Shown here: positions 15,805-24,758 of the stretch, in pieces
How the letters are laid out: each line of letters starts with the position of its first letter
Position numbering within the stretch: the stretch's first letter is position 1
Assembly (NCBI GenBank): GCA_017962275.1
Contig: JAGCVQ010000049.1
Location: 1 to 49,757, forward strand
Reading direction: 5' to 3'
From: Bacteroidales bacterium
GTDB lineage: Bacteria; Bacteroidota; Bacteroidia; Bacteroidales; WCHB1-69
Length of the DNA: 49,757 bases
Made by a program: the position numbers and the translations under genes
Notes under the pieces: generated by a model
Seen by the model: the letters and a program-made list of their open reading frames with translations, nothing else
Database searches by the model: none
What the model was told of the DNA's origin: nothing

Positions 15805-16569
15805 CTATTTTCTATTCTTCTTGAAAGCCTTGTTCAACTCGTCAAGCACCTCCTGGGTAATGTCGTGAGCCGGGTCGCCATAAAGCAGCTGACTGCCGCC
15901 GCTCCCTTGATAGGCGAAGATATAAGAAGCATTGTAAGAAGCATTTACACGTTTAGCGGCAGCAAGCAAAGAATCGTTCATCTGCTGCTGGGCGGCAATA
16001 TAACGGGCTTCCAACGACTCCAGTGCCTGTGCATAGTCATTCTGCAGACGGGTACTTTCTTCCTCCAAACTCTGCTGGGCATATTGAGCCTGCTGCGGGG
16101 TCAGTGAACCGGAACTGTAGTTTTTCTGGAAGTTGGCGGCTTTCTGCTCCAGCGATTTCTGACGATTCTGGAACACCACAGCCTGTTTCTGCTTGTCGGC
16201 ATCAATACTGTCGGTCAGGATTTTGACCAGCTCGTAGTTTTCGTTAATCGAGTCGATGTTGATATACACAATCTCGCCATTGCCCACTTCGGCTGGCTTT
16301 TCAATCTTGGCCGGCTTCTTCCCTCCGGCAAAATGCAGCGCAAACAGTGCAATCACAGCCGCTGCCAGCACACCTTCGATAATCCAGTGAGCCAGCTGGC
16401 AATCGCACTTTTTCTCGCAAGAGGGCTTAACTGCTTCTTCAGAGGGTTCTTCGGATTTATTCTCTACAACAAATCCCTTCTCATCCACCACGGTCGCTGC
16501 ATTTTCCGCGACCTCATTCGTCATTTCTTCGTTCATTACTTCTTTCTTCTCTTCCAAATTCTCTTCCAT
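15805..16569 (-). CDS. OmpH/Skp-like protein with an N-terminal membrane anchor
   Basis: 254 residues. An acidic cytoplasmic N-terminus with a Cys cluster (CEKKCDC, about residues 50-56) is followed by one transmembrane helix (about 62-82). The periplasmic domain begins with a beta strand (IVYINIDSINENYELV), continues with a long charged coiled-coil (about 125-215) and ends in a strand-rich tail with YIFAYQG. The order strand, VN/D, helical tentacle, strand is that of OmpH/Skp chaperones, which escort unfolded outer-membrane proteins. The membrane anchor and long acidic N-terminus are unusual for Skp. It is tightly linked to the MORN-like gene. Confidence 0.7.
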   Translation of the reverse strand: MEENLEEKKEVMNEEMTNEVAENAATVVDEKGFVVENKSEEPSEEAVKPSCEKKCDCQLAHWIIEGVLAAAVIALFALHFAGGKKPAKIEKPAEVGNGEIVYINIDSINENYELVKILTDSIDADKQKQAVVFQNRQKSLEQKAANFQKNYSSGSLTPQQAQYAQQSLEEESTRLQNDYAQALESLEARYIAAQQQMNDSLLAAAKRVNASYNASYIFAYQGSGGSQLLYGDPAHDITQEVLDELNKAFKKNRK

Positions 16570-16618
16570 ATCAATTCTTAATTCTTCAATTAATTTCCTA
16601 ATTTTGCATTCTTAATTC

Positions 16619-18820
16619 TTAATTCCCCACATCGGAGAGGTACTTGATTCTCATGATCCGGATTTCCTCCATCGTGTATTCGTCCTCACCCAACACGCGG
16701 AGCGCCTCCTCGGCGGAATCGGTGTCGGCGTTGGCGAAATAGTCGATGATGTCCTCCTGATGGTAAGGTTCGATCTCCTCGTCAATGTAATAAGAGATGT
16801 CGATTTTGGCACCGGAGGCCACGATATGCTCGATTTCAGTCAGCAGCTCGTCCATGTCGAGGCCCTTGGCGATGGCGATGTCCTCGAAGCTGATCTTGTG
16901 GTCAATACCTTGAATGATAAAGAGTTTGTTGGCCGACTTCTTGGCCACGGTCTTGAGTACGAAGTCCTGCGGACGGTCGATTTCGTTCTCCTCGACATAC
17001 TGTTTGATGAGTTCGATGAAACGGCGGCCGTACTTCTGCGCCTTGCCGGGTCCGACGCCCACCACTCGGGTCATCTCCTCCATCGTGATGGGGTACTGGA
17101 TGCACATGTCCTCCAAGGAAGGATCCTGGAAGATGATGAACGGCGGCAGGTTCTCCTCCTTGGAGATGGTCTTGCGCAGGTCTTTCAACAGGCTGAACAG
17201 CACGGTGTCAAAAGCGTCCTCCACGTTGCCGGCGACAGCGTCAACAGCTTCGTCCTCATCCTCATCTTCCTCCGTAACCGGCTTGATGGCCATGATCGGA
17301 TACGGATTTGTCATGTATTTCTTACCCTTGTCGGTAATCTTCAGCAAACCGTAATTCTCTATGTCCTTGACAATTAAGTTCTCGAAGATAGAAACGCGGA
17401 TCACGTTGGACCAGAACTTCTCATCATAGTCCATGCCCTCGCCGAACTGTTTCAGTTTCTCGTGATGGAACTTGAGGATGGAGGTCGTTTTGTTGCCGTG
17501 GATGATATCGACAATCTGATCCTCCTTGAACTGCTGTTTCACGGCCTGGATCACCTCCAACATCAGCTGAATCTGCTCGGAAGCGTCCATTTTAGGTTTC
17601 GGATGGCTGCAGTTGTCGCAATTGTGGCAGTTCTCCTCGCTGTAGTTTTCACCGAAATAATGGAGCAGGTGCTTACGGCGGCAGTTGGTGGATTCAGCGT
17701 AAGAAGCCGTCTCCGCGAGCAGTTGTTTCACGATTTCCTGCTCGGAAACCGACTTCTTCGCGGAGAACTTCTCCAACTTATTGAGATCCTTGGGATCGTA
17801 GAAGGCGATACAGAGTCCCTCGCCATCGTCACGACCGGCACGGCCCGTCTCCTGATAGTAACCTTCGAGGCTCTTGGGCATGTCGTAGTGAATCACGAAG
17901 CGCACATCGGGCTTGTCGATGCCCATACCGAACGCGATGGTGGCCACAATGACCTCGGCTTTCTCCATCAGGAAGTCGTCCTGGTTCTGCACGCGGGTTT
18001 TGGAGTCCAAGCCGGCGTGGTAAGGCAGGGCACGAATGCCGTTTTCCTGCAGCAGCACCGCCAGTTCCTCCACTTTCTTGCGGCTCAGGCAGTAGATGAT
18101 ACCCGACTTGCCTGGGTGGTTCTTGATGAACTTCACCACTTCTTTATCCACATCCTTGTTCTTCTCGCGGATTTCGTAATAGAGATTCGGGCGGTTGAAC
18201 GACGAAATGAACACTTCGGCCTTTTCCATGCCGAGGTTTTTCTGGATGTCGCTCTGCACCTTGGGCGTGGCGGTGGCCGTCAACGCAATCACGGGCACAT
18301 CCTTGCCGATTTGCTTGATGATTTTGCGAATGTTGCGATACTCCGGGCGGAAGTCGTGTCCCCATTCCGAAATACAGTGTGCCTCGTCAATGGCGTAGAA
18401 CGAGATATTGATATCCTGGAAGAAGTTCACGTTCTCCTCCTTGGTCAGGGATTCTGGTGCGACGTACAGCAGTTTCGTCTTGCCCGAAAGCAGGTCTTTT
18501 CTCACCTCGTTGATTTCGGCCTTGTTGAGCGAAGAATTGAGAAAATGGGCGATGCCGCGATCCGTACCGAACGTACGGATGGCATCCACCTGGTTCTTCA
18601 TCAAGGCGATCAGGGGGGAGATGACGATGGCGGTGCCGTCACTCATCAACGCCGGAAGCTGGTAGCACATGGACTTGCCGCCGCCGGTGGGCATAATCAC
18701 GAAACAATCCTTTCCTTTCAGCAATGTCTTGATGATCTTCAGCTGGTCACCCTTGAAGGTGTCGAAGCCGAAAACCGATTTCAACGTCTGATAAATAGCT
18801 TTATCCGTAATTCTCTTCAT
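16619..18820 (-). CDS. recQ: ATP-dependent DNA helicase RecQ
   Basis: 733 residues. The helicase core has Walker A at 44-51 (PTGGGKSM), DEAHCISEWGHDFRPEY near 140, and motif VI QETGRAGRDDG. A zinc-binding RQC region follows with four cysteines (CRRKHLLHYFG, then CHNCDNC), then a winged helix and an HRDC domain (about 550-620). It ends in an additional helix-turn-helix-like segment with an acidic stretch. RecQ unwinds duplex DNA 3' to 5' and acts in RecF-type recombination. A promoter lies about 60 bases upstream, and the OmpH-like gene begins 50 bases downstream. Confidence 0.95.
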   Translation of the reverse strand: MKRITDKAIYQTLKSVFGFDTFKGDQLKIIKTLLKGKDCFVIMPTGGGKSMCYQLPALMSDGTAIVISPLIALMKNQVDAIRTFGTDRGIAHFLNSSLNKAEINEVRKDLLSGKTKLLYVAPESLTKEENVNFFQDINISFYAIDEAHCISEWGHDFRPEYRNIRKIIKQIGKDVPVIALTATATPKVQSDIQKNLGMEKAEVFISSFNRPNLYYEIREKNKDVDKEVVKFIKNHPGKSGIIYCLSRKKVEELAVLLQENGIRALPYHAGLDSKTRVQNQDDFLMEKAEVIVATIAFGMGIDKPDVRFVIHYDMPKSLEGYYQETGRAGRDDGEGLCIAFYDPKDLNKLEKFSAKKSVSEQEIVKQLLAETASYAESTNCRRKHLLHYFGENYSEENCHNCDNCSHPKPKMDASEQIQLMLEVIQAVKQQFKEDQIVDIIHGNKTTSILKFHHEKLKQFGEGMDYDEKFWSNVIRVSIFENLIVKDIENYGLLKITDKGKKYMTNPYPIMAIKPVTEEDEDEDEAVDAVAGNVEDAFDTVLFSLLKDLRKTISKEENLPPFIIFQDPSLEDMCIQYPITMEEMTRVVGVGPGKAQKYGRRFIELIKQYVEENEIDRPQDFVLKTVAKKSANKLFIIQGIDHKISFEDIAIAKGLDMDELLTEIEHIVASGAKIDISYYIDEEIEPYHQEDIIDYFANADTDSAEEALRVLGEDEYTMEEIRIMRIKYLSDVGN

Positions 18821-18880
18821 GCAAGAACAATATAAAATTCGACAAAATTCAGTAGTTTTGGACTACACCAAATTCAAGTA

Positions 18881-18888
18881 CAAAGATA
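18881..18888 (-). promoter_or_regulatory. -7 promoter element of recQ
   Basis: TATCTTTG on the minus strand (18881-18888), about 61 bases before the recQ ATG, is a perfect consensus match. Confidence 0.55.
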
Positions 18889-18956
18889 TAAAATATTTGA
18901 TATGGTAACACTCGAAAAAAAATTCTTTGCAACAAATATTTTTCAACACTATGTTA

Positions 18957-19772
18957 TTAAAATTCGTCACCCACCCGAACAGCTTGATGGATATACGATT
19001 TCACGCCGCTTTCCACCGGATAGAACGGTTTTTTGTAACCGACACGACGCAAATGCGCCAAATCCATTGTCATCATATTGAAATCGAGGGAGTTGGCGAG
19101 ATCGGGATTATCAACATACCGGATTTGCGGCGAAATCTTGAGCGTTCGGAAAAGAGCACCGGCCACCGCGCTGTCACTCCGGGAAAATCCGCTTCCCAAC
19201 TCATACACCCCGTTCTCAGGACGATGTACAGCAAACCAGTACAACACCCGAAGCAAATCTTTCACATAGAGGTAGTCCCGTTGGCACTCGACCCTTTCCC
19301 CGTCAACGACCGTCCTGACAATCTCCGCCACACCCGTCCGGGCGATCTGGCGACAGAGATCGTCCACCCGGGAGTCCCGGTCACCCTCGCCATACAACTC
19401 CCCCGTCAGGAAATGGTAAAACAGCGGAGGTTTTCGGAACTGCTTACCCGTCCAGACGATAAAGTTCTCCAACAGAGGATCAACCGCACAGTCGGAACGG
19501 TATTTGAAAAAAAGCAGAAAGAGCGGGAGGGAAAGTTTGGCCGCCGCCGACCACAACTGTTGCAGATGCTCGACACGCGCCGCGCCGTCCGAACCCGGAT
19601 GATGACGCTTATCGACAAAGAAAAGCATCTCCACCTCCTCATGGTGGGAAGCTAAAAAATCGAGCAGACGGGTGTTGTTCCGAACCTGCACTTCACCGTC
19701 AAAGTGCATATCGCGGAATTTCGCCGCCAAAGCGTTGGCCAACATCTCGTTTTTTCCGACAATTAGAATCAT
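18957..19772 (-). CDS. Degenerate paralogue of ADP-heptose 6-epimerase (HldD-like SDR)
   Basis: 271 residues. The C-terminal half strongly resembles HldD/RfaD epimerases: RDYLYVKDLLRVLYWF, GVYELGSGFSRS, IRYVDNP and LRRVGYKKPFYPVESGV all have direct counterparts in that family. The N-terminal half is degenerate. The Rossmann glycine motif GxxGxxG is replaced by ILIVGKNEMLANAL, and no convincing catalytic Tyr-x3-Lys is seen. It is also shorter than HldD (about 310-320). It is therefore probably not an active epimerase; it may bind sugar nucleotide or be a decaying copy. It has its own promoter overlapping the porN terminator. Confidence 0.65.
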   Translation of the reverse strand: MILIVGKNEMLANALAAKFRDMHFDGEVQVRNNTRLLDFLASHHEEVEMLFFVDKRHHPGSDGAARVEHLQQLWSAAAKLSLPLFLLFFKYRSDCAVDPLLENFIVWTGKQFRKPPLFYHFLTGELYGEGDRDSRVDDLCRQIARTGVAEIVRTVVDGERVECQRDYLYVKDLLRVLYWFAVHRPENGVYELGSGFSRSDSAVAGALFRTLKISPQIRYVDNPDLANSLDFNMMTMDLAHLRRVGYKKPFYPVESGVKSYIHQAVRVGDEF

Positions 19773-19786
19773 CTCGACTTTTTTTG

Positions 19787-19794
19787 CAAAGATA
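19787..19794 (-). promoter_or_regulatory. -7 promoter element of the HldD-like gene
   Basis: TATCTTTG on the minus strand (19787-19794), 15 bases before the ATG at 19772. It sits within the T-tract side of the upstream porN terminator, so termination and initiation are directly juxtaposed. Confidence 0.55.
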
Positions 19795-19796
19795 AA

Positions 19797-19826
19797 AAAA
19801 ACGGGCGTCTCCCGACGTCCGTTTTT
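19797..19826 (-). terminator. Terminator of the por operon
   Basis: The stem ACGGGCGTC (19801-19809) / GACGTCCGT (19814-19822) has loop TCCC and is flanked by A and T runs. It lies 30-55 bases beyond the porN stop codon and would end the por transcript. Confidence 0.85.
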
Positions 19827-19853
19827 GCGAAATTATGAAAAAGTCTTCTTGAA

Positions 19854-20789
19854 TTAAAATTCCCAGAGGTCGTGTTCGAACGTACGCAACTTTTCCGTGA
19901 TGCGTTCCGACTCAATACGTTGGTCGCGGGAATTGGCGATATACTCTTCGATATCGCGATCATAGACGTTGGACTCCTTGTAAATCAGGCTGGAAAAATC
20001 GCGTTTCCAGGTGATCAGGTCGTCGAAGGAAAGACGGGCAGCATTGTTCTTCACATTGAAGACCTCTTGCTTGGCCAGGAACGGACGGAGTTCGTTGAAA
20101 TAGATGTAGCCAAGACGTTTCTGCGTCTTCTGTGGGGCCACGTCCTCCTGGTCATCCTCTTCATCATACGAGGAGTTGCTGGTGGGACGCTCATATTCAA
20201 TAATCGGTTCAATTTCAAGAATCTGAACCCGGAATGTAGAATACTGCTTGTCGAAATACCAGACTTCTTTCAAACGATAGTTGATGATTTCCTTAGGCTC
20301 GAACTGGATGACGAGTTCTTCGGTGCCGATTTCCTCGCCGGTCTCCAAGTCATACTTCGTGATGGGCTGCGTCTGCGAAATAATGCTCTGCAGTTCATCA
20401 CGGGAGTAAGGCAAGGTACACATCTCGTCGGAATAGAGCGGTAAGACCCCCTCGGTTTTCTCGGGGTTGCTCATATCGATGGCGTCGAAAATCGTCTGAC
20501 CGAGGCTTCTCCATGTACCGCGCTGCTCCGTGGGGAAATAGAGCGGATGGTTGATTTTCTCGCGCAGGTCGATAATGCGCCAAATGGTCCAGTAGTACAT
20601 CACGTCTGCCTGACGGACGGGCGGATAAGCTACGGGGTCCGTATTTTCGCCGGTATTCACCTGTTCCCAAGGCATTTCCACCGGTTTGCGGACAGGTTGT
20701 TCGAGCGTGCTGCCTTCCAATTCGTCATCCTGTGCGAAAACGAAACCGGCGGCAAACACCATCATTACGATTAATGCAAACTTTTTCAT
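19854..20789 (-). CDS. porN: Type IX secretion system protein PorN/GldN
   Basis: 311 residues with a signal peptide (MKKFALIVMMVFAAGFVFAQ). The body matches the GldN/PorN family: a central VMYYWTIWRIIDLREKINHPLYFP segment, YSRDELQSII, then YRLKEVWYFDKQYS and a C-terminal charged helix. PorN is periplasmic and forms the ring-shaped complex with the lipoprotein PorK under the outer membrane, around the translocon of the type IX system. It is the last gene of the porP-K-L-M-N operon, 23 bases behind porM, and is followed by a strong terminator. Confidence 0.93.
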   Translation of the reverse strand: MKKFALIVMMVFAAGFVFAQDDELEGSTLEQPVRKPVEMPWEQVNTGENTDPVAYPPVRQADVMYYWTIWRIIDLREKINHPLYFPTEQRGTWRSLGQTIFDAIDMSNPEKTEGVLPLYSDEMCTLPYSRDELQSIISQTQPITKYDLETGEEIGTEELVIQFEPKEIINYRLKEVWYFDKQYSTFRVQILEIEPIIEYERPTSNSSYDEEDDQEDVAPQKTQKRLGYIYFNELRPFLAKQEVFNVKNNAARLSFDDLITWKRDFSSLIYKESNVYDRDIEEYIANSRDQRIESERITEKLRTFEHDLWEF

Positions 20790-20812
20790 AATTCTATATT
20801 TTTTTCAGTTTA

Positions 20813-22426
20813 TTATCTGATACGGACGGAGAACTCGTCCAAAGTACGGGAGCCAGCCTCAGAGGACACTTTGATGTCGCTGAAGTAGATAACCGTGTTA
20901 GCGGATGCCTTCTGGATGGCAGATTTGGCCTTTTCGCTCAAAGCGGCACCCTGACAAACGATGGCGGGCTCTTCCATACCCTTGCTCACGATGATCACGC
21001 GGAAGGAGTTGACGGACCACTTGAGGTCATACACGAAGTCGTCGCCCATGGTGGCACGAATCATCGGGTTGGCCAGCAATTCGGCTTTCGCACGCTTGCC
21101 GCCGCGGATACCACCGCCCAAGACCGCACGAGGATCCGGAACTTTCTTCACACGGAACGTGGTGTTACCCAGCGTCTTGGTAGATTCACCCACCTTGGCA
21201 GCCACCGTGGCAGTCACCGTCTTGCCAATCAAGGAAGTGGGCACCGTCACGTTGAACTTGCCAGCTCCTTGGGGAGAGAGGTTACAGCCGGGGAAGGAAA
21301 CGCTCAACTTGTCGGAAGCCACAGGACCGGACACGGACACAGGGTTGGCAATACCGGCATACAACACGTTCATCTTGTCGGCCGCAATGGTGGCGGACGG
21401 TGTCAGCACCGTGTATTTATCCTTGAAACCGTAGTATTTCGGCTGGCCGCTCGGGTCCATAATCTTGATAACACCCGCGAATTTCTGTTCGCCAGTGCCA
21501 CTGGTACCGATTTTCAGTTTCACAAGACCGTTCTCACCCTCCAGCTTGACGGCGCCGCCGAGACCCTCTTCCGTCAGAGTGTCAGCACCCATCTTGTACC
21601 ACACCTCGGGAGTCGATTTGCTATCGTAAGCAGCCACAATGATGTCGGCTTCGTATGAGTCGCCGGAGAACACCATTTGGGATTTCGGGATAGAGCGACC
21701 GGTCACATTGTCGAACTTGAAGTCGTCAGCGCTGATAGAAGCCTTCAGGTAGTTGAGCATCACAGACTCGGCATTCTTCACCTCACCGACCATCTTGTTC
21801 AACAGTGTGGCAGATGCGGCGGAGATAATGTGGTCGAAGTTATGCTCTTCCCAGGAAACCGTGTTCATATCCTTCGTATAAGTAGCGTCCACATTCAAAC
21901 CGATGGCTTCTTCGAGGCGTTTCTGGTCCTCTTTCTTCGCCAGCTTCAGGATGTTGGCCTTATACTGTTTGATACGATTTTTCAATTCCTTGGCATGACC
22001 GTTGTTAATCATATAGTCGGTAGGAACGTCGAAATTGTCTTTCTTGACAATGTCGGACACCGCCTTGGTCACCATCTTGCCGTCTTTCTCGACCAAAGAA
22101 TCGCCATCCACGGCAAAAATGAGTTCGTTGCGCATCTTCTCGATGTACTTCACCATAGCATCAGATTCCTTTTTCAGAAGCTGAGACTTGTTGTAAGCAT
22201 CATCGGCCTTTGCGCCCAGAATGGTTTTCTGACCCAGAAGCCATTGGTAGTCGTTGGCGTTCTGGTTGGCAGCAATATTAGTAGATGTCACCAAAGTGTC
22301 ATCCACGACCACGAAAGCGTTCAGAATCTCCGCAGAGACGTTCAACGCCAACATGGCGGTGTACACCAGGTACATCATCTGAATCATTTTCTGTCTCGGG
22401 GTTTCCGGACAATTTGTTGCACCCAT
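20813..22426 (-). CDS. porM: Type IX secretion system motor protein PorM/GldM
   Basis: 537 residues. One N-terminal transmembrane helix lies near residues 14-36 (QMMYLVYTAMLALNVSAE), followed by a large periplasmic region: helical bundle domain to about residue 220, then beta-rich domains with a VLYAGIANPVSVSGP segment and FRVKKVPDPRAVLGG. These match GldM/PorM. With PorL it forms the inner-membrane rotary motor that uses proton-motive force to drive type IX secretion, and its periplasmic shaft contacts the PorK/PorN ring. It is in the expected gene order, 46 bases behind porL. Confidence 0.94.
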   Translation of the reverse strand: MGATNCPETPRQKMIQMMYLVYTAMLALNVSAEILNAFVVVDDTLVTSTNIAANQNANDYQWLLGQKTILGAKADDAYNKSQLLKKESDAMVKYIEKMRNELIFAVDGDSLVEKDGKMVTKAVSDIVKKDNFDVPTDYMINNGHAKELKNRIKQYKANILKLAKKEDQKRLEEAIGLNVDATYTKDMNTVSWEEHNFDHIISAASATLLNKMVGEVKNAESVMLNYLKASISADDFKFDNVTGRSIPKSQMVFSGDSYEADIIVAAYDSKSTPEVWYKMGADTLTEEGLGGAVKLEGENGLVKLKIGTSGTGEQKFAGVIKIMDPSGQPKYYGFKDKYTVLTPSATIAADKMNVLYAGIANPVSVSGPVASDKLSVSFPGCNLSPQGAGKFNVTVPTSLIGKTVTATVAAKVGESTKTLGNTTFRVKKVPDPRAVLGGGIRGGKRAKAELLANPMIRATMGDDFVYDLKWSVNSFRVIIVSKGMEEPAIVCQGAALSEKAKSAIQKASANTVIYFSDIKVSSEAGSRTLDEFSVRIR

Positions 22427-22472
22427 ATCTCAATTGAATTTAGTTAATGAATAGGTTAATGAACTAAATGAA

Positions 22473-23219
22473 TTACTTCATAGCGGCAAGCATATTGCCG
22501 TAAACGCTACTCAATTTAGAGATATTGGCGGTTAACTTATCCATTTCAGCCTTGAAGCTACCGGTCTGCTCCATAGACTTGGCGGTCTGATCGTATGCGA
22601 CGGCCAATTGGGAAACAGCCGTGGTGGCTCTCTTCACGCTCTCAATGTAGGCAGCGGTGACACCGCCATCCGTATCAAGGTTAGCGGCGACCTTGTCGTA
22701 TTTCAGGGTGAGGTTACGCACAGACTCGGAAGCTTTCTGCAAGTTTGCGGTGTAGTTGTCAGTGGAAACCACAGCGTCAGAAACACCGGCGAGCTTTTGG
22801 GCGTTGTCGCTCAGGTTACGCATACCAGCGGCAAGGCTTTCCATCAGTTCGGGTCCGATCTTAGCCTCTTCCAGCATCTTGTCGAGAGCCTGGGTCGGGG
22901 TCATCGAGTCAGACTTCACCTGCTGCTTTTTCTCGCGGCGGGATTTCTTCTCATTCTCCTCAAGTTCAATGTCAGTACCGGTGGCCAGTTCGGGATACAC
23001 CAAAGCCCAGTTGTACTCCACATGCAGCGGCTCGAAAGCCGAGAAGAAGAAGATGATGGACTCGGTGAACATACCTGCCATAAGCATGATGTTAGCGCCG
23101 GGCCAGTGCAAGATTTTGAACAAGGCGCCCAAAATGACAACTGCAGCACCCCAGCCATACAACTTGGCCATGAAGTTCTTGTAACCTTTCGATCTGACTA
23201 ATTGATCAATCTTACTCAT
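22473..23219 (-). CDS. porL: Type IX secretion system motor protein PorL/GldL
   Basis: 248 residues. Two transmembrane helices lie near the N-terminus (about residues 20-60: WGAAVVILGALFKILHWPG, then MLMAGMFTESIIFFFSAF). The second contains a glutamate, and such a residue is needed for proton flow in GldL. A long cytoplasmic domain follows with a charged linker (EENEKKSRREKKQQ) and helices. It is the stator of the PorL-PorM motor. Spacing to porK (55 bases) and porM fits one operon. Confidence 0.94.
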   Translation of the reverse strand: MSKIDQLVRSKGYKNFMAKLYGWGAAVVILGALFKILHWPGANIMLMAGMFTESIIFFFSAFEPLHVEYNWALVYPELATGTDIELEENEKKSRREKKQQVKSDSMTPTQALDKMLEEAKIGPELMESLAAGMRNLSDNAQKLAGVSDAVVSTDNYTANLQKASESVRNLTLKYDKVAANLDTDGGVTAAYIESVKRATTAVSQLAVAYDQTAKSMEQTGSFKAEMDKLTANISKLSSVYGNMLAAMK

Positions 23220-23274
23220 TTGTTTGATTTTTTTAAGTTAATGATTTTATGAATTTTGAAATAATTATCGATTT

Positions 23275-24714
23275 TTAATAAACGTGCGAAGCGCTCTTGC
23301 TGTTGTTGTCGCCTCTCTGACGGCCCATGTAGGACTGCACGTTGCGGAAGCCGACGTAGGACTTACAGGTGTCCTGGAACTCGTAGGTTCTCGCATAGAC
23401 GGTAGTGAAGTAGCTGACATCCTTCCAGGAGCCGCCACGGATCACTTTTCTCTTCTTCACAGGAGAGTCGTCCTTGCTGGCATAATAGACATACGTCGGG
23501 TTCATGTCGTGGGTGAAGTTGGTGGCGGATTCATCGTAAGCGTCCTCGCACCATTCGGCCACGTTGCCGCTCATGTCGAACAGACCCCAATCGTTGGGAT
23601 GATAGTGAGCCACGATGCCGGGATAGAAGTTGTCGTCGGCGATATAGTTACCGCGTTGCGGTTTGAAGTTACTGAGGAAGCAACCGTTGCGGTTGGTGGT
23701 GTAGGGCCCGCCCCACGGGTAAGAGACGAGCGAGTTGCCACCGCGTGCAGCCCATTCCCATTCGGCTTCCGTCGGCAGACGGAATTCATGTTCGTTGGCG
23801 TATTCCTTGCCCTGAAGCCATGACATACGCAACTGGGTTCTCCAACTGGAGAAAGCCTTGGCCTGACGCCAGCTGATACCGACAACCGGGTAATTGTCGA
23901 ACTGCGGGTTGTTGAAGTAGTTGAGGATCATCGGCTCGTTATACGAATAGACGAAGTCGTGAGCCCAGCAGAGCGTATCGGGGTAGATGTTCACCACCTC
24001 ATGCTTGATGAAGCGCTGCCAGCCATTGCCCATACTGCTCGGACGGTTCGCATAGATACCGCCGAAGTCGTTGCCCTCCTTGTCGAACTCCTTGGTTGAA
24101 GCACCGAACTCATCGGGATTCTTCGGATCGCGATAGTTGCGATAGTCAATCCACCAGTACTCATAGTTGAGCATGGAGACGTTCAACCGGTTCGCGCTGT
24201 AGTGATAGAAGCGGGTGTTGAGCTTGCTAAACAGCGGGGAAAGAGCCGATTGGACCTCCTCGTTGTCGGAATCCCACGGAATCTTCTCCTTCCAGTTGAT
24301 CACCTTGGGCTCGATGATCTCACCCTCGTTCTCGCCTTTGTCGTATTTCTTGTAGTGGCCGTATTTCTCCTCTTCGGTGATTTCGGCGTCACCAAGCAGG
24401 GTGTGAGCGATGGAATCGCGCACCCAGTACACGAACTGGCGGTACTCGTTGTTGGTGATTTCCGTCTCGTCCATCCAGATGGCCGCAACCGTCACATTGC
24501 GTGACTGCTGGGTCAGGGCGAAGGGGACGTCCTGATCGCCGCCACCCATGATGTAGTGGCCGGTGGGGATATAGACCATGCCGTAGGGCTCCAGATCGGA
24601 GAATTCCGGACGGTCCTGCACGCCGACGAGCTGTCCGTCGCCGCCGTTCTTACACGACACCAGTAACACGAATGCCGCTGACAATAAAATGATTACCCGT
24701 TTCATATTGTTCAA
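23275..24714 (-). CDS. porK: Type IX secretion system lipoprotein PorK/GldK
   Basis: 479 residues. The N-terminus is a lipoprotein signal ending in LLVSC, so Cys21 would carry the lipid. The protein is dominated by a formylglycine-generating-enzyme (sulfatase-modifying factor) fold, seen in the segments YIPTGHYIMGGGD, EITNNEYRQFV, RLPTEAEWEWAARGG, WGLFDMSGNVAEWCED and VIRGGSW. In GldK/PorK this fold is structural, not enzymatic. PorK sits on the inner face of the outer membrane and forms rings with PorN. It is the second gene of the por operon. Confidence 0.95.
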   Translation of the reverse strand: MNNMKRVIILLSAAFVLLVSCKNGGDGQLVGVQDRPEFSDLEPYGMVYIPTGHYIMGGGDQDVPFALTQQSRNVTVAAIWMDETEITNNEYRQFVYWVRDSIAHTLLGDAEITEEEKYGHYKKYDKGENEGEIIEPKVINWKEKIPWDSDNEEVQSALSPLFSKLNTRFYHYSANRLNVSMLNYEYWWIDYRNYRDPKNPDEFGASTKEFDKEGNDFGGIYANRPSSMGNGWQRFIKHEVVNIYPDTLCWAHDFVYSYNEPMILNYFNNPQFDNYPVVGISWRQAKAFSSWRTQLRMSWLQGKEYANEHEFRLPTEAEWEWAARGGNSLVSYPWGGPYTTNRNGCFLSNFKPQRGNYIADDNFYPGIVAHYHPNDWGLFDMSGNVAEWCEDAYDESATNFTHDMNPTYVYYASKDDSPVKKRKVIRGGSWKDVSYFTTVYARTYEFQDTCKSYVGFRNVQSYMGRQRGDNNSKSASHVY

Positions 24715-24758
24715 TTTTTAATTTCCAAAAACGTGTTATTAACGCAGGTTTGTTAATT

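Noticed and set aside
17462-18835. A 457-codon plus-strand frame opposite recQ
   Set aside because: recQ on the minus strand has all helicase, zinc and HRDC motifs. The opposing translation has none.
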